Positions 25,939-35,966 of a stretch of DNA of 64,000 nt are shown piece by piece. Within the stretch, counting starts at the first letter, position 1; each line of letters opens with the position of its first letter. The position numbers and the translations under genes are program-made. This DNA is from DATAXI01 sp963756185 (GTDB taxonomy: Bacteria; Verrucomicrobiota; Verrucomicrobiia; Chthoniobacterales; Chthoniobacteraceae): assembly GCA_963756185.1 (NCBI GenBank), contig CAVWMS010000004.1, forward strand, positions 15,462-79,461. The letters run 5' to 3'. The notes beneath the pieces are model-generated. The model did not search any database and was not told the origin of the DNA. It saw nothing but the letters and a program-made list of their open reading frames with translations.

Positions 25939-28900
25939 TTACGGACCCGATACCTGCAACTGGAGGAAGCGGTGGGGCTGCGAACCGATGGGAGTGTTGT
26001 CCACGGCGGTCACGGCGCCATTTACATCGGTGACGGTGGCGCCGGTTTGCGTCCAGGAGTTGCCGCCGGCGGCCCAGGTGGCGAGGGTGGTCCAGGTCAC
26101 CATGTTGTCGGAAGCCTGGATGTAATAGGTGACATCCGTGGCGGAGAGGTTGCGGTTGAATTTGAGTTCGAGCGCGCCGCCGGAAGCGGACAGGACCGGC
26201 AGGCCGGCCTGGGAATTGACGTCGGGATTCATGCCCAGCGCGTATTTAACGAGGTTGACGACGCCGTCGCCGGCCGGGTTGGCGAGGTCGGCGGCGTTGC
26301 CCGTGTTTTGGGCGGTGCCGAAGTATTGCAGGCGCCAGCTTTGATCCGGCGTGGCAGTGACGGTGACGCCAAAGGTTCCGGTGGAAGTCACGGAGCCGTC
26401 ATTGACCGAGAGGAGGACGTTGCCGCTGCCGACCTGGTTGAGAGCGGGGGTCACGGTAATGGTGCGGGTAGCGCCCGAACCGCTCACCACAAGGCCGCTC
26501 ATCGGCAGAAGCAGATTGTCGGGCGAAGTGCCGGTCACGGTGAGGTTGGCGGGAGCGACGAGGTTGTCACCGACAGTGAAGGAGAGCGCGCCCGTGTTGG
26601 TATTAACGTCGATGCTCTGGTTGCCCGGGACATCGTTAATGGTGGGGCCGTTGACCTGGAGCTCGAACGAACTGGTGGTGGAAAACGAGCCGCTGCTGAG
26701 GATGAGCGTAATGAACGAGGAGCCGCTGGTGTCCGGGTTTGGGGTAATGGTCACGGATTCGTTCGCGCCGGTGTTCAAGACGCCGGTGCCGGTGTTCGAG
26801 CCGCTGATCATGTCATAAGTGGAAATGCCGACCACGCCCGCGGCTTCGTCGTGGGCGGTGGACATGAGGCCCTCGATATAATTGCTGCCGCTGGAGTAGA
26901 TATTGATATTAACGGAGGAACCGCCGGTGCCGCTCAACTGCGTCCAGGTCCCCGGGGTGCCGCTGTCATCCGGGGCGTAGAAGCCGGTGAAATTCGTGCC
27001 CGATTTTACGAGTTTGACCCAGACGGGCGCTGAAATGCTCGGAACATTCAGCAGTTGGTTGGCGCCCGCGCCATTCGAGGTGCGGTATTGGAGGGAAACG
27101 CCTTCGGTGTAGCTGGCGAGCATGTAGGCATAGGCAGCGTTGGACGCCGTGCTCGATCGCATCATGACGCCGGCCTTGGACCAGGCGTTGACAGTGCCCG
27201 TGGCCATGACCCGGCACAACAATTGCCCGTCGCCGCTGACATTCTGGTAAGCGATCTGGCCGGCATCGGCGGTGCCGTAAATATCGGCGCCGCTGGCCTG
27301 TTGCGTCATGATGTCACCGGGAATAGTGTAGCCGGCGACATCGACCGTACCGACGTCGGTGTTCGACCAGGGATCGGTCGAGGGTGTGACGACGATGTTG
27401 TTATCGGAAACGAGGGAGGGATTGGAGGAGCTGGCGGTGATCTCGAGCGTGCCGCTGCCCTCGAGCATCAATGCGATGGGACCGGCCGTGGTGTATTCAT
27501 CGATGGTGTGGTTGTCAAAGGGCGACAGGAGCAGGTTGGGATTCGTCCCGATGGTGACCGGGAAGGTGCTCGAGGCGATGTTGACGCCATCGCTCATCAT
27601 GGCCGTGACGGTACAAGAGCCGCTGACACCGACGGCGGGTGTGATGGTCAGGCTGCGAATGGTGCCGGTGCCGCTCCAGGTCAGGCCGCTGGAGGGGATG
27701 AGCGCGGTGTTAGAGGAAGTGGCGCTCATGGTGAGGATGTAGGGCTCGACCCGGGAATCGCCGATGGTGAAGGGAATGGGGCTGCTGGCGGAGCCGCTGG
27801 CAAGGCTCTGGGCGGCGCCGGAACTAATGGTGGGCAGGTAAATCCAGATCGGGAAGGCGCTCCATCGCGTATCGATGCCGTCGCTGACGGAAACGATGAT
27901 GGTGGCGGTGCCGCCGGTGTTGTTTGCCGGTGTGACAGTGACGGTGCGGTTGGTGCCGGAGCCGCCGAGAGTGATATTGCCGGTGGGCACCATGGTGTTG
28001 TTGGTGGATGTGGCGGTCACCACCAGGGAACTGGCCGCCTTGTATTGATCACTCACAGTAAAGGAGAGCGGGCCGACGGTTGTGTTCTCATTGACCATCT
28101 GCCACGGGATGGCGGAGATGGAGGGCGGGGTGTTGACGGTGAGATTAAAGGAATTGGTGGCCGTGCTGATGCCGTCATTGACCATCATCGAGATGGTGCA
28201 GGAGCCGGTCAGGCTGGGGGTGGGGGTGACGGTGAGAATCCAACTCGCGCCGCTGCCGCTGAGGGAGAGGCCGCCTTGCGGGACGAGCGTTGGATTCGAG
28301 GAGGTGGCGGTCACGACCTCGGTGCTGATGGCAGCCTGGGAATCGGTGACGGTCAGGTAGATGGGTGCGGTTGACGTGCCGGGGGCGATCTCCTGCGCAG
28401 AGATGGTCGAGATCATGAGCGGCGGATAGATGCGGACCAACTGGGTGTCGCCGGCGGGAACGGTGTAGGAGTAGGAGCCGTCGAACACGCCCTGGCTCTG
28501 CTGGCGCCAGAGATCGACCACGGTCTGGCTGCCGGAAATGCCGAGCTCGGACCAGGTGGCGGTGGCGTTGGCTGAAGCGGTGGTGCCGGTGTTGACCAGG
28601 GCCACCGCTATGGAGCCGTCCTCGAGGTGCTTTTCATAGACGCAGAAGGAGCCGCTGGTGATGCTCCCAGCCACGGGCACGGCCTGGTTGCCCAATGCGT
28701 CCTGGTCGAGCGCGATGACTTCGGCATTGGTGCAGAGACTCAGTTCGAACGACCCGATCTTGGTCATGTTGGTGCCGAGCAGGAGCGGAGCCTCGAGCAT
28801 GCACCACATGCTGATGTGGGTGGTCTCTTCGTTGTCCGTGAGGCCGCCGTTGCCGATTTCGAGCATGTCGGGATCGCTCCAATGGCCCGGCGCGGCGTAG

Positions 28901-30162
28901 GGAGCCCATTTGGCGGCGTTGCTGATCTCGCCAGTCACGCTCGAAAAACTGTCGCCGATATCGCCGTCGGTGCGGTAGGAGTTCGCCACGGTGTCGAGCG
29001 ACTGCACGTTGCTGAAGGGGGTGCTGTTGGAAAGGCTGAAGATGATGTCGCGCCCGCTGGCCGCCAAAGTGTTGTACATCAACTGGGTCTCGGGGAATTC
29101 GATCGGGTTCCAGTCGTACTTCAAATAATCGATGCCCCATTCCGCCCACTGCGTGACGTCGTTTTGCACGAAGCTGTAGCGGCATACCGCCCACGGCACC
29201 AGGTTATCATTTACCAACTCGGGATTGTCATCCACGACCCAGGTGCCCTGGGGGTTTTCAGCGGTCTCGGCGGGGTGATGGCCGTAAGATTGCGCCCATG
29301 GCGACGAATAGGTGCCGCACTTGAGGCCCATGGCGTGCAACTGGGCGTACATCGACGCGATGTTCGGGAAAGTCGATGTGTCGCCAGTGAGGGCATTCAA
29401 TGTGCCGCTGCGCTCTGCCTGCCAGGTGTCGTCGCAGTTGACGTAGATCCAGCCATATTTGGTGAGGTTGTCATTGACGAAGGCGCTGCCGGTGGCCAGC
29501 AGGTCGGATTGGGTGACACCGCTGCCGAAGGCGTTCCAACTGTTCCAGCCCATGGCGGGGGTGAGCGCTATGGTGGGACCGCAGACGATGCGGAAGGACT
29601 TTTGCGCGGTGCCGTAGCTGTTCGACGCGGTCAGCGTCGTCATGTAGGTGCCGGCGGCGCTGATGGTGCCGGTGATTTCCCCGGTGCCGGCGTTAATCGA
29701 AATGCCGGCGGGCAGCGAATTGGCGCCGTAGGTCATCGTCGAAGAACCGGTGACCGGGACGTAATAGAGGAAGAGATTCCCCGGGCGGACGCCGAAGACG
29801 TCGGGGCCGTTGATGATCGGGTAGGCCGGGGGCGACGGGGTCAGGATCTGGCCGTGGGCGGCCTGGGAGACGATGAAAACAGCGGTGAGCGCGGCCAGGA
29901 TATTTGAAAAACCTGCGCGCGCGCGCGTCGAAACCTGAGCTGGGAAGACGGGAGTGGTAGGTCGGAGTGGCAATGTTGGGGGTTCTGCAAATGTCGGGAC
30001 CTTGTAAATACAACGTATAGCAATTCTATCGCCTCGCAAAATTAAATTTGGCTTGTAGCACATGTCCGGCTGCCCATTTGGGCATGTTCCCCTCGGGATT
30101 GGGCCAAATTTAACAATTCGTTTACAATTTTCCCTCTCCCGCCACATAACCCCTTTACACAA
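25939..30162 (-). CDS. Secreted GH27-type alpha-galactosidase, paralogue 3
   Basis: The frame gives 1407 residues, but the first 60-90 look non-coding and the real start is uncertain. The signal peptide is NILAALTAVFIVSQAAHGQ. The order is putative-Ig, GH27 with MGWNSWNAFG, YLKYDWN and SYRTDGDIGDSF, Ig-like repeats, concanavalin-like domain (SGADIYGTADAGQIAYQ) and the recurrent C-terminal module (WRLQYFGTAQNTGNAADLAN). The domain order equals paralogue 1. Its N-terminus and leader differ from the other two, and it is divergent from the YHYH gene at 30193. Secretion and alpha-galactosidase activity are inferred from the family. Confidence 0.88.
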   Translation of the reverse strand: MCKGVMWRERENCKRIVKFGPIPRGTCPNGQPDMCYKPNLILRGDRIAIRCIYKVPTFAEPPTLPLRPTTPVFPAQVSTRARAGFSNILAALTAVFIVSQAAHGQILTPSPPAYPIINGPDVFGVRPGNLFLYYVPVTGSSTMTYGANSLPAGISINAGTGEITGTISAAGTYMTTLTASNSYGTAQKSFRIVCGPTIALTPAMGWNSWNAFGSGVTQSDLLATGSAFVNDNLTKYGWIYVNCDDTWQAERSGTLNALTGDTSTFPNIASMYAQLHAMGLKCGTYSSPWAQSYGHHPAETAENPQGTWVVDDNPELVNDNLVPWAVCRYSFVQNDVTQWAEWGIDYLKYDWNPIEFPETQLMYNTLAASGRDIIFSLSNSTPFSNVQSLDTVANSYRTDGDIGDSFSSVTGEISNAAKWAPYAAPGHWSDPDMLEIGNGGLTDNEETTHISMWCMLEAPLLLGTNMTKIGSFELSLCTNAEVIALDQDALGNQAVPVAGSITSGSFCVYEKHLEDGSIAVALVNTGTTASANATATWSELGISGSQTVVDLWRQQSQGVFDGSYSYTVPAGDTQLVRIYPPLMISTISAQEIAPGTSTAPIYLTVTDSQAAISTEVVTATSSNPTLVPQGGLSLSGSGASWILTVTPTPSLTGSCTISMMVNDGISTATNSFNLTVNTPPSISAIPWQMVNENTTVGPLSFTVSDQYKAASSLVVTATSTNNTMVPTGNITLGGSGTNRTVTVTPANNTGGTATIIVSVSDGIDTRWSAFPIWIYLPTISSGAAQSLASGSASSPIPFTIGDSRVEPYILTMSATSSNTALIPSSGLTWSGTGTIRSLTITPAVGVSGSCTVTAMMSDGVNIASSTFPVTIGTNPNLLLSPFDNHTIDEYTTAGPIALMLEGSGTLEITASSSNPSLVSDNNIVVTPSTDPWSNTDVGTVDVAGYTIPGDIMTQQASGADIYGTADAGQIAYQNVSGDGQLLCRVMATGTVNAWSKAGVMMRSSTASNAAYAYMLASYTEGVSLQYRTSNGAGANQLLNVPSISAPVWVKLVKSGTNFTGFYAPDDSGTPGTWTQLSGTGGSSVNINIYSSGSNYIEGLMSTAHDEAAGVVGISTYDMISGSNTGTGVLNTGANESVTITPNPDTSGSSFITLILSSGSFSTTSSFELQVNGPTINDVPGNQSIDVNTNTGALSFTVGDNLVAPANLTVTGTSPDNLLLPMSGLVVSGSGATRTITVTPALNQVGSGNVLLSVNDGSVTSTGTFGVTVTATPDQSWRLQYFGTAQNTGNAADLANPAGDGVVNLVKYALGMNPDVNSQAGLPVLSASGGALELKFNRNLSATDVTYYIQASDNMVTWTTLATWAAGGNSWTQTGATVTDVNGAVTAVDNTPIGSQPHRFLQLQVSGP

Positions 30163-30192
30163 ACGGTCTTAGCATCTCCCCATACCAGCCAC

Positions 30193-31983
30193 ATGAAATC
30201 CGGCATCCTCCTTCCGCTGCTGGTCGTGTTCGCCGCCGGCGCAGTGCGCGCGGACCCGCAAATCACCTCATGGTACACCGCTTACGCGACCCGATACGCG
30301 CGGATCTATGAGACGGAAGCGGCGCTGACCTCCGGCAGTACGGCGACGACCTGGAGCAACGGGAGCGAAACGCAAAGCCTGCCGGCGTACAGCGGGGTGC
30401 AGGGGATCGCGTATTCCGGAAGCTGGGTTTATGTTTATACGACCGGGCTGGGGAGCCACATTATGGGGCCGTGGTATCTGAACAGCTCCGACACGCAGAT
30501 CTTTCCGAACTGGCCGGTGAATCAGCACGTGCTTTTCCGGTTCCCGCGCACCTCGACGCTCGGGACGCCTCCCACGACCAAGTTTGTCAACGGCGGCGGG
30601 ACCATTGGGCTGATGGTGGACGGCGTGGCTATGTACAACAGTTGGGACGCCTATTACTGGAACGGCACGGAGGATGTGCAATCGACGGGCACTTATGGTG
30701 ATTGGAATCGCGACGCCTATGTGAACGAGGGCCCGACCTTCGATCCGGCGTATGCCCACCAGCAAAACACGGGCGTCTATCATTATCACGCGGACCCGAT
30801 CGCGCTGCGCTATCTGCTGGGCGATCACGTGACCTATAACTCGTCGACCAGGACTTACTCGGAATCGACCGCGGCGGTCACGCAGCATTCGCCGATCATC
30901 GGGTGGGTGGGGGATGGCTACCCGCTGTATGGGCCGTATGGTTACAGCAGTCCCATGGACCCGAACAGCGGCGTGCGCCGGATGGTCAGCGGGTACCAGC
31001 TTCGCAACGGCGACATGGGGACCGACAACCTGACGGTCACCGGGCGCGAGACCATCCCGGCGTGGGCGCAGCGCCTCTATGACACGGGGGCCGATCACAC
31101 CGGGCCGGCGGTCAGCGGTTCCTATCCGCTGGGGCGTTACATGGAGGACAACGATTATCTTGGGGATGTCATCAAGAGCGGCACCACTTATTACCAGCAG
31201 GGGGTCGATTTCGACCTGGACGAATATAATGGCCGCTACTGCGTGACGCCCGATTTTCCGGGTGGCACTTATGCTTACTTTACGGCCATCAGTTCGACCG
31301 CCGCGCCGGTGTTTCCGTATAACATCGGGCATGGTTACTATGGCAATCCCACCGGGGGCTCTGTAAGTTCGGCTACAGAGTCGGTTACGACGACGTACGG
31401 CGGAGTGACGGGATTCCAGGAGACGGCAAATCCTCCCGCGGTCAATACCAATACCGGTGATGTCACAATCACGTGGAGCAGCATCGAGGGGGGCAGTTAC
31501 CAGGTGCAGGCCGCGCCCGACATGGCGACGTGGACCACCCTGACCGGCTCGGAAGCCGCGGCAACCGATGCCGTGCAGACCAGCTATGTCGATGCCGGCG
31601 CGGCCAATACCCACTCGAAGCGCTTCTACGAAATCACGCGGACGGCGCTGGCGAGTTATGACCCGGTGACCATCCAGGGAATCTCGAGCATAAGTCCAAC
31701 GAGCGGCGACGCGGGCTCGGCTGTTACCTTGACCATCGACCTCAATTCGAGTTACAGCCCGATGCCCCCGCCCGATAACGTCTCGCCCAGCACCGTGACG
31801 CTTACCCAGGGCAGCGCCACGATCGACGCCGAGAGTTTCTCGCGCAATAGCAGCACCGGCGTCGTCACGGCCACCTTCAACATTCCATCGAATGCCAGCC
31901 TGGGCGCTTACACGGTGAATGTAACCTTCATGGGGCCGGCCGGCACCGAGTCGCTGACGAACGGCTTTACGGTGGAACAATAG
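30193..31983 (+). CDS. Secreted YHYH-domain protein 1
   Basis: The 596-residue protein has a signal peptide (MKSGILLPLLVVFAAGAVRA). The YHYH domain contains TGVYHYHADPIALRYLLGDH, followed by SPIIGWVGDGYPLYGPYGYS, SGVRRMVSGY and YYQQGVDFDLDEYNGRYCVT. The YHYH family has no established activity; clustered His residues could bind metal. Residues about 410-490 form a small beta module (IEGGSYQVQAAPDMATWTTL ... KRFYEITR) also found in other secreted proteins here. The last 100 residues are IPT/TIG-like (ISSISPTSGDAGSAVTLTI). A close paralogue lies at 52582-54084. Confidence 0.9.
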   Translation: MKSGILLPLLVVFAAGAVRADPQITSWYTAYATRYARIYETEAALTSGSTATTWSNGSETQSLPAYSGVQGIAYSGSWVYVYTTGLGSHIMGPWYLNSSDTQIFPNWPVNQHVLFRFPRTSTLGTPPTTKFVNGGGTIGLMVDGVAMYNSWDAYYWNGTEDVQSTGTYGDWNRDAYVNEGPTFDPAYAHQQNTGVYHYHADPIALRYLLGDHVTYNSSTRTYSESTAAVTQHSPIIGWVGDGYPLYGPYGYSSPMDPNSGVRRMVSGYQLRNGDMGTDNLTVTGRETIPAWAQRLYDTGADHTGPAVSGSYPLGRYMEDNDYLGDVIKSGTTYYQQGVDFDLDEYNGRYCVTPDFPGGTYAYFTAISSTAAPVFPYNIGHGYYGNPTGGSVSSATESVTTTYGGVTGFQETANPPAVNTNTGDVTITWSSIEGGSYQVQAAPDMATWTTLTGSEAAATDAVQTSYVDAGAANTHSKRFYEITRTALASYDPVTIQGISSISPTSGDAGSAVTLTIDLNSSYSPMPPPDNVSPSTVTLTQGSATIDAESFSRNSSTGVVTATFNIPSNASLGAYTVNVTFMGPAGTESLTNGFTVEQ

Positions 31984-32066
31984 GAGACGCGGCGGCATCG
32001 CGGCTTCGTCACATTGGGCGGTTTTCCGCTTGCGGGGCTTCGCGGCCCGTTTAGATTGCCGCGCCC

Positions 32067-35000
32067 ATGCCCATTCTGTCCCCCTGCCGCTGGTCCGAAA
32101 TTGAGATTCTCGAAGGCCGCATCGCGCCCGCGCTGCTGTTTTTGAGCGGCACGGACCTGCATGTGCGCAACTCCTCGGGGGCCATTGTGGATGGCTCGAA
32201 TGATGGAACCGGCGCGACGCTGTCGTTTACCCTATCGGCTGGCGACTCTTTAGTTTACAACGTCAATGGCGATCATCACCTGGACGCGGGCGACCCCATC
32301 CTCATGACGGTCAATTCGGGGACCGCGCTGGTTTTCGCGACCGACCTGCCAGGCAACGGTTACTTCGTCCAGAATGACATCACGGGCATGGCCGTATCGA
32401 ACGGGTTCTCGGCGAATATCAACACGGATATCAACGGCTCGATCGTGACGGCATTGGGCGCGGGCAACAGTTTCACCGCGTCGTCGGGGATCCTGAGTCT
32501 GCAATACGCGTCGATCGGGGGGCTGACCGTCAATGGCCAGATCGCCGGCAATATCATGGCCGGGGGCTCGATCAGCAATGTGTCGGTCGGCAGCCAGCAA
32601 TACAACACGGGCTCCGATACGCAGAGTGTGATTGGGAACATTGCGACCGGAACGGCCGTCAATAACAACCAGGTGGGCCTGGCCGCCGCGCCGGTTTCAT
32701 TCGACGGGGGTACGACCATTTTCTCGCTTGCGCAATTCATGCAGCCGGCGGGCAAGACCGGCGGCAGCATCGCGAATGTGCAACTGGTCAATGGAGCGGA
32801 CAACCTGCTGGCCGGCAGTGGCGGCAACAGCGGCCTGGGCATCCCGGGCAATGGCGGGAAGATCACCAACGTGACGGCGACGGTGGATTATGCGAATCCG
32901 ATGTTCATCGTCAGCGGGAACGGGGGAAATTCCGGGGCCGGCAACGGCGGAATCGGCGGGATCATCTCGGGCTTGGACATCAATCTGACGGCATCGATCA
33001 CCGGCAATCTGCAGATCGCAGCGGGCGGCGGCGGGCAGGGAACGGGCGGCGGCAACGGAGGCGCGGGCGGCGCGGTGACCAACAGCACGCTGATCACCAA
33101 TGCGACCCTGACGGGGGCGTTGCTGGTCCAGGGGGGAGAGGGCGGCAACGCGGCGGGCACGGGGATCGGCGGAACGGGCGGCGCGGTTTTTGGCGTGGCC
33201 ATCCAGACGCTGGGAGTGAAGAACACGGTGGATACGCTGATGGTGCTGGGGGGCGGGGGCGGAGACTCGGTAGGCGGCTTTGGCGGGGCGGGCGGGGCGT
33301 TGATCGGCGACAATTTGTATGTGCAGGCGATCATGGGGAAGAGTACGCTGAGTTCGACCCTCGCCTTTGCGGGCGGCATCGGCGGCAACGGACTATTGGG
33401 AGGGGGAGCGGGCGGCTCGCTGCAATCCGATACGGTCAATTTCTCGGGCAATGTGAGCGGCCAGACACCGGCGCTATTTTCGGGGGGAGCGGGCGGTTCA
33501 TTGACCTCCGGCAATGCTGCGAACACGGGCGGCCATGGCGGCTCGATCAGTTCCTTTACGCTGGTGGATAATGTCGCGCTCAATGCCGGACTTAGCTTTG
33601 AAGGTGGCGTCGGCGGAGCCAGCACGAACGGAGATGGGTCGGGCGGCGGAGGCGGAGGCATTTTTTCCTCGGATTTCGTTTTGGTCAAAGGGAGCAATGT
33701 CACGCTGGAGGCGGGCAACGGTGGGGCGGCGGGACCGAGCGGAAACGGACATGGAGCGCTGGGAGGCTCGCTGAACGGCATCAATGCGGAATTGGGCGCG
33801 GTAACTTCGTTTACCCTGCAAGCCGGAAGCGGCAGCGCCGGGACCGGACATGGAGCGGGCGGCGCAGGCGGGTCGGTTGCCAATGCTTTCATCAATCAGA
33901 CGGGCACGCTCGTGAACCTGACCGTGAACGCGGGCAACGGTGCGAACGGCTCGGCGGGCGGCGCGGGGGGCGATGTCAGCAACTTATCGATGCAGGTGAC
34001 GTCATTGAGCGATAACCTGCAGGTGCAGGGCGGCTCGGCGGGTGTATCCGTGACGCGGGCCGGGGCGGCCGGCGGGAAACTGGCGGGGATCATCCTGAGT
34101 GATGCCGGCCTGATCACCGGGTCTGTGACTTTCACGGGCGGCGCGGGCGGCGACGCGCAGGCCGACGGCGCGGGTGGCATTGGCGGGAGCGTATCGCGGC
34201 TGGACATCGAGAATGCGGGGGGCATGGCCACGGGGCTGACCGTCACCGCGGGACCGGGCGGCAACGCGGCGTTCGATGGGGCGGGCGGGGCAGGCGGGGC
34301 GATCCCGAAACTGGTGCTGAACAATCTCGCCAACCTCAACTCGTGCTCGATCACGGCCGGCACGGGCGGGGCGGGTGGTTCGATTCGCGGAGCCGGCGGC
34401 GCGGGCGGGGCAATGACCGGATTTTCCATCAGCGACAATTTCGGCGGCAACATGATCGAGGCGCAGGCGGGCAACGGTGGCGCCGGCACACCGTCCGGCG
34501 GCGGGGCGGGCGGGGCGATCACCGCGGGCACGCTGGCCGGGATCAACTCCGATGTGGTGCTGCAAGGCGGCCAGGGGGGATCGAGCGCGACCCGAGGCAG
34601 GGGCGGAGTGGGCGGCGCGGTTTCGGGCATTTCCGGCGCGGCGGGGATTGCGGCGTTTGTGGCGGGCGGCGGGGGCAACAGCGTGCTGGGCGCGGGCGGC
34701 GCAGGGGGATCGGTGAGCGGCATCGATATTACGGGGGTCGGCCAGTTCGTCCGGGACATCTTCGCCGGCAATGGGGGCAGCGGGACGCTGGCCGGGGCGG
34801 GCGGCAGCGTGACCAAAATTTCGGTGGAGGGGAATATCGGCGACTTCAGCAGCGACTTTGGCGTGACTTCGGACACGAGCGGGATGGGCGGCATTGTTTC
34901 CGGCACAAAGGGGGCCGGCGCGGGCGGGGCTGAAAACGGCAGCATCGCGAATGTCACGGCGGTGGGCATCGCCGCCATGCTGGCCGGCACACCGGCGGCG

Positions 35001-35288
35001 AACGCGGTGGGTTACGGCAACGGCGTCTACAGCATCTCCGGCATTTCCGCCTCGGTCATCGGCGCGGAACATCAATGGAAACGGCGTGTTCGATTTCACC
35101 CCCGGCGGCAGCAGCGACATCTACACGCCGGACGACGCGCACGATCCGCTCGCAGGCGACACGGCGCTGGATGGGTTCGTCCTGGTCCGGGTAGGCGGCC
35201 TGGCGCCATTGCCGGTGGCGCCGCTGAAGTTGATCGAGATATAAGAGGCGCGCGCGGGCGCTGGGCCTGCGGTTGCGTATGGACTTGA
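32067..35288 (+). CDS. Gly/Ala-rich repetitive surface protein, frameshifted near its end
   Basis: The protein has no classical signal peptide. Its N-terminus reads SEIEILEGRIAPALLF, resembling the L-E-x-R-I-A-P-A start of some Verrucomicrobia/Planctomycetes surface proteins. From about residue 240 onward it consists of degenerate repeats of about 50-60 residues with GGxGGxGGA cores, suggesting a long beta-solenoid adhesin or matrix protein. Near 35068 the frame shifts: the natural end NINGNGVFDFTPGGSSDIYT ... VAPLKLIEI lies in the next frame and stops at 35244. The annotated 35288 end is therefore probably wrong. Function is not known. Confidence 0.8.
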   Translation: MPILSPCRWSEIEILEGRIAPALLFLSGTDLHVRNSSGAIVDGSNDGTGATLSFTLSAGDSLVYNVNGDHHLDAGDPILMTVNSGTALVFATDLPGNGYFVQNDITGMAVSNGFSANINTDINGSIVTALGAGNSFTASSGILSLQYASIGGLTVNGQIAGNIMAGGSISNVSVGSQQYNTGSDTQSVIGNIATGTAVNNNQVGLAAAPVSFDGGTTIFSLAQFMQPAGKTGGSIANVQLVNGADNLLAGSGGNSGLGIPGNGGKITNVTATVDYANPMFIVSGNGGNSGAGNGGIGGIISGLDINLTASITGNLQIAAGGGGQGTGGGNGGAGGAVTNSTLITNATLTGALLVQGGEGGNAAGTGIGGTGGAVFGVAIQTLGVKNTVDTLMVLGGGGGDSVGGFGGAGGALIGDNLYVQAIMGKSTLSSTLAFAGGIGGNGLLGGGAGGSLQSDTVNFSGNVSGQTPALFSGGAGGSLTSGNAANTGGHGGSISSFTLVDNVALNAGLSFEGGVGGASTNGDGSGGGGGGIFSSDFVLVKGSNVTLEAGNGGAAGPSGNGHGALGGSLNGINAELGAVTSFTLQAGSGSAGTGHGAGGAGGSVANAFINQTGTLVNLTVNAGNGANGSAGGAGGDVSNLSMQVTSLSDNLQVQGGSAGVSVTRAGAAGGKLAGIILSDAGLITGSVTFTGGAGGDAQADGAGGIGGSVSRLDIENAGGMATGLTVTAGPGGNAAFDGAGGAGGAIPKLVLNNLANLNSCSITAGTGGAGGSIRGAGGAGGAMTGFSISDNFGGNMIEAQAGNGGAGTPSGGGAGGAITAGTLAGINSDVVLQGGQGGSSATRGRGGVGGAVSGISGAAGIAAFVAGGGGNSVLGAGGAGGSVSGIDITGVGQFVRDIFAGNGGSGTLAGAGGSVTKISVEGNIGDFSSDFGVTSDTSGMGGIVSGTKGAGAGGAENGSIANVTAVGIAAMLAGTPAANAVGYGNGVYSISGISASVIGAEHQWKRRVRFHPRRQQRHLHAGRRARSARRRHGAGWVRPGPGRRPGAIAGGAAEVDRDIRGARGRWACGCVWT

Positions 35289-35328
35289 AGGTTTCGGTGG
35301 CAGGTCCAAAGTCTGGATCGACCGCCTT

Positions 35329-35748
35329 ATGAAATCACTTACCGAACATCTTTGGTTCGAAGTGCCGAACCGCCGCGGATTCGTGAATATCACCGATACC
35401 GTCGAGGAATTGGTTGAAAAAAGCGGGGTCAAGGAGGGGCTGTGCCTTGTGAACGCGATGCATATCACGGCGAGCGTTTTCATTAACGACAATGAGAGCG
35501 GGCTGCACCATGACTATGAGGTGTGGCTCGAAAAGCTGGCGCCGCATGAGCCGGTGAAGAGTTATCATCACAACAGGACGGGAGAGGATAATGCGGACGC
35601 GCACATGAAGCGGCAGATCATGGGGCGGGAAGTCGTGGTTGCCATCACCAAAGGCAAACTCGATTTCGGCCCGTGGGAGCAGATTTTCTATGGTGAGTTC
35701 GATGGCCGGCGGCGGAAACGGGTACTGGTGAAGATCATTGGGGAATAG
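35329..35748 (+). CDS. yjbQ: YjbQ family protein (UPF0047, secondary thiamine-phosphate synthase)
   Basis: The 139-residue protein is full length for the family: MKSLTEHLWFEVPNRRGFVN, CLVNAMHITASVFINDNESG, then EPVKSYHHNRTGEDNADAHM and GKLDFGPWEQIFYGEFDG, ending in KRVLVKIIGE. YjbQ proteins show weak thiamine-phosphate synthase activity; their main role is unclear. Its 3' end overlaps a small antisense frame (35735-35884). Two truncated copies of its 3' part occur downstream. Confidence 0.93.
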   Translation: MKSLTEHLWFEVPNRRGFVNITDTVEELVEKSGVKEGLCLVNAMHITASVFINDNESGLHHDYEVWLEKLAPHEPVKSYHHNRTGEDNADAHMKRQIMGREVVVAITKGKLDFGPWEQIFYGEFDGRRRKRVLVKIIGE

Positions 35749-35884
35749 AGGAACCGACGAAATCTCGGATGCCGAGCTTTTCCAATTCACACCCGAGAAT
35801 GTCCATGGCGAGTTCGAACTTTTGAGGTACTCTGAAACCCGCTCGGGTGTCCGTAAGCATTCTTCGCGTCTCAGGATCTTGCAT
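35735..35884 (-). pseudogene. Remnant of an XRE-like gene convergent with yjbQ
   Basis: This 49-residue minus frame ends LGCELEKLGIRDFVGSSIPQ. It parallels the end of the XRE gene at 37990-38439 (LRCELESLGIRDFVSASILR). Both stop at the same place, overlapping the end of a yjbQ copy. It looks like the 3' stub of a regulator gene whose 5' part was replaced by the following cargo. It could still be a small gene. Confidence 0.5.
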
Positions 35885-35966
35885 GACAGATTTGCCGGAA
35901 CTCTGCGGAGGAAAAAACTTTTCAAATGCGCAATGAACTGCTCGAATATGTCATTCGAATACGAAA

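Noticed and set aside
15965..29907. Many plus-strand frames of 150-690 codons opposite the GH27 genes
   Set aside because: They are antisense shadows in high-GC repetitive DNA, rich in Gly/Ala/Arg, and they repeat wherever the GH27 paralogues repeat.
32888..34990. Long minus-strand Pro/Ala-rich frames opposite the Gly-rich gene
   Set aside because: They are the complement of GGC/GGN repeats (GCC/CCN codons). Composition is extreme, there is no start context, and the plus-strand gene explains the region.
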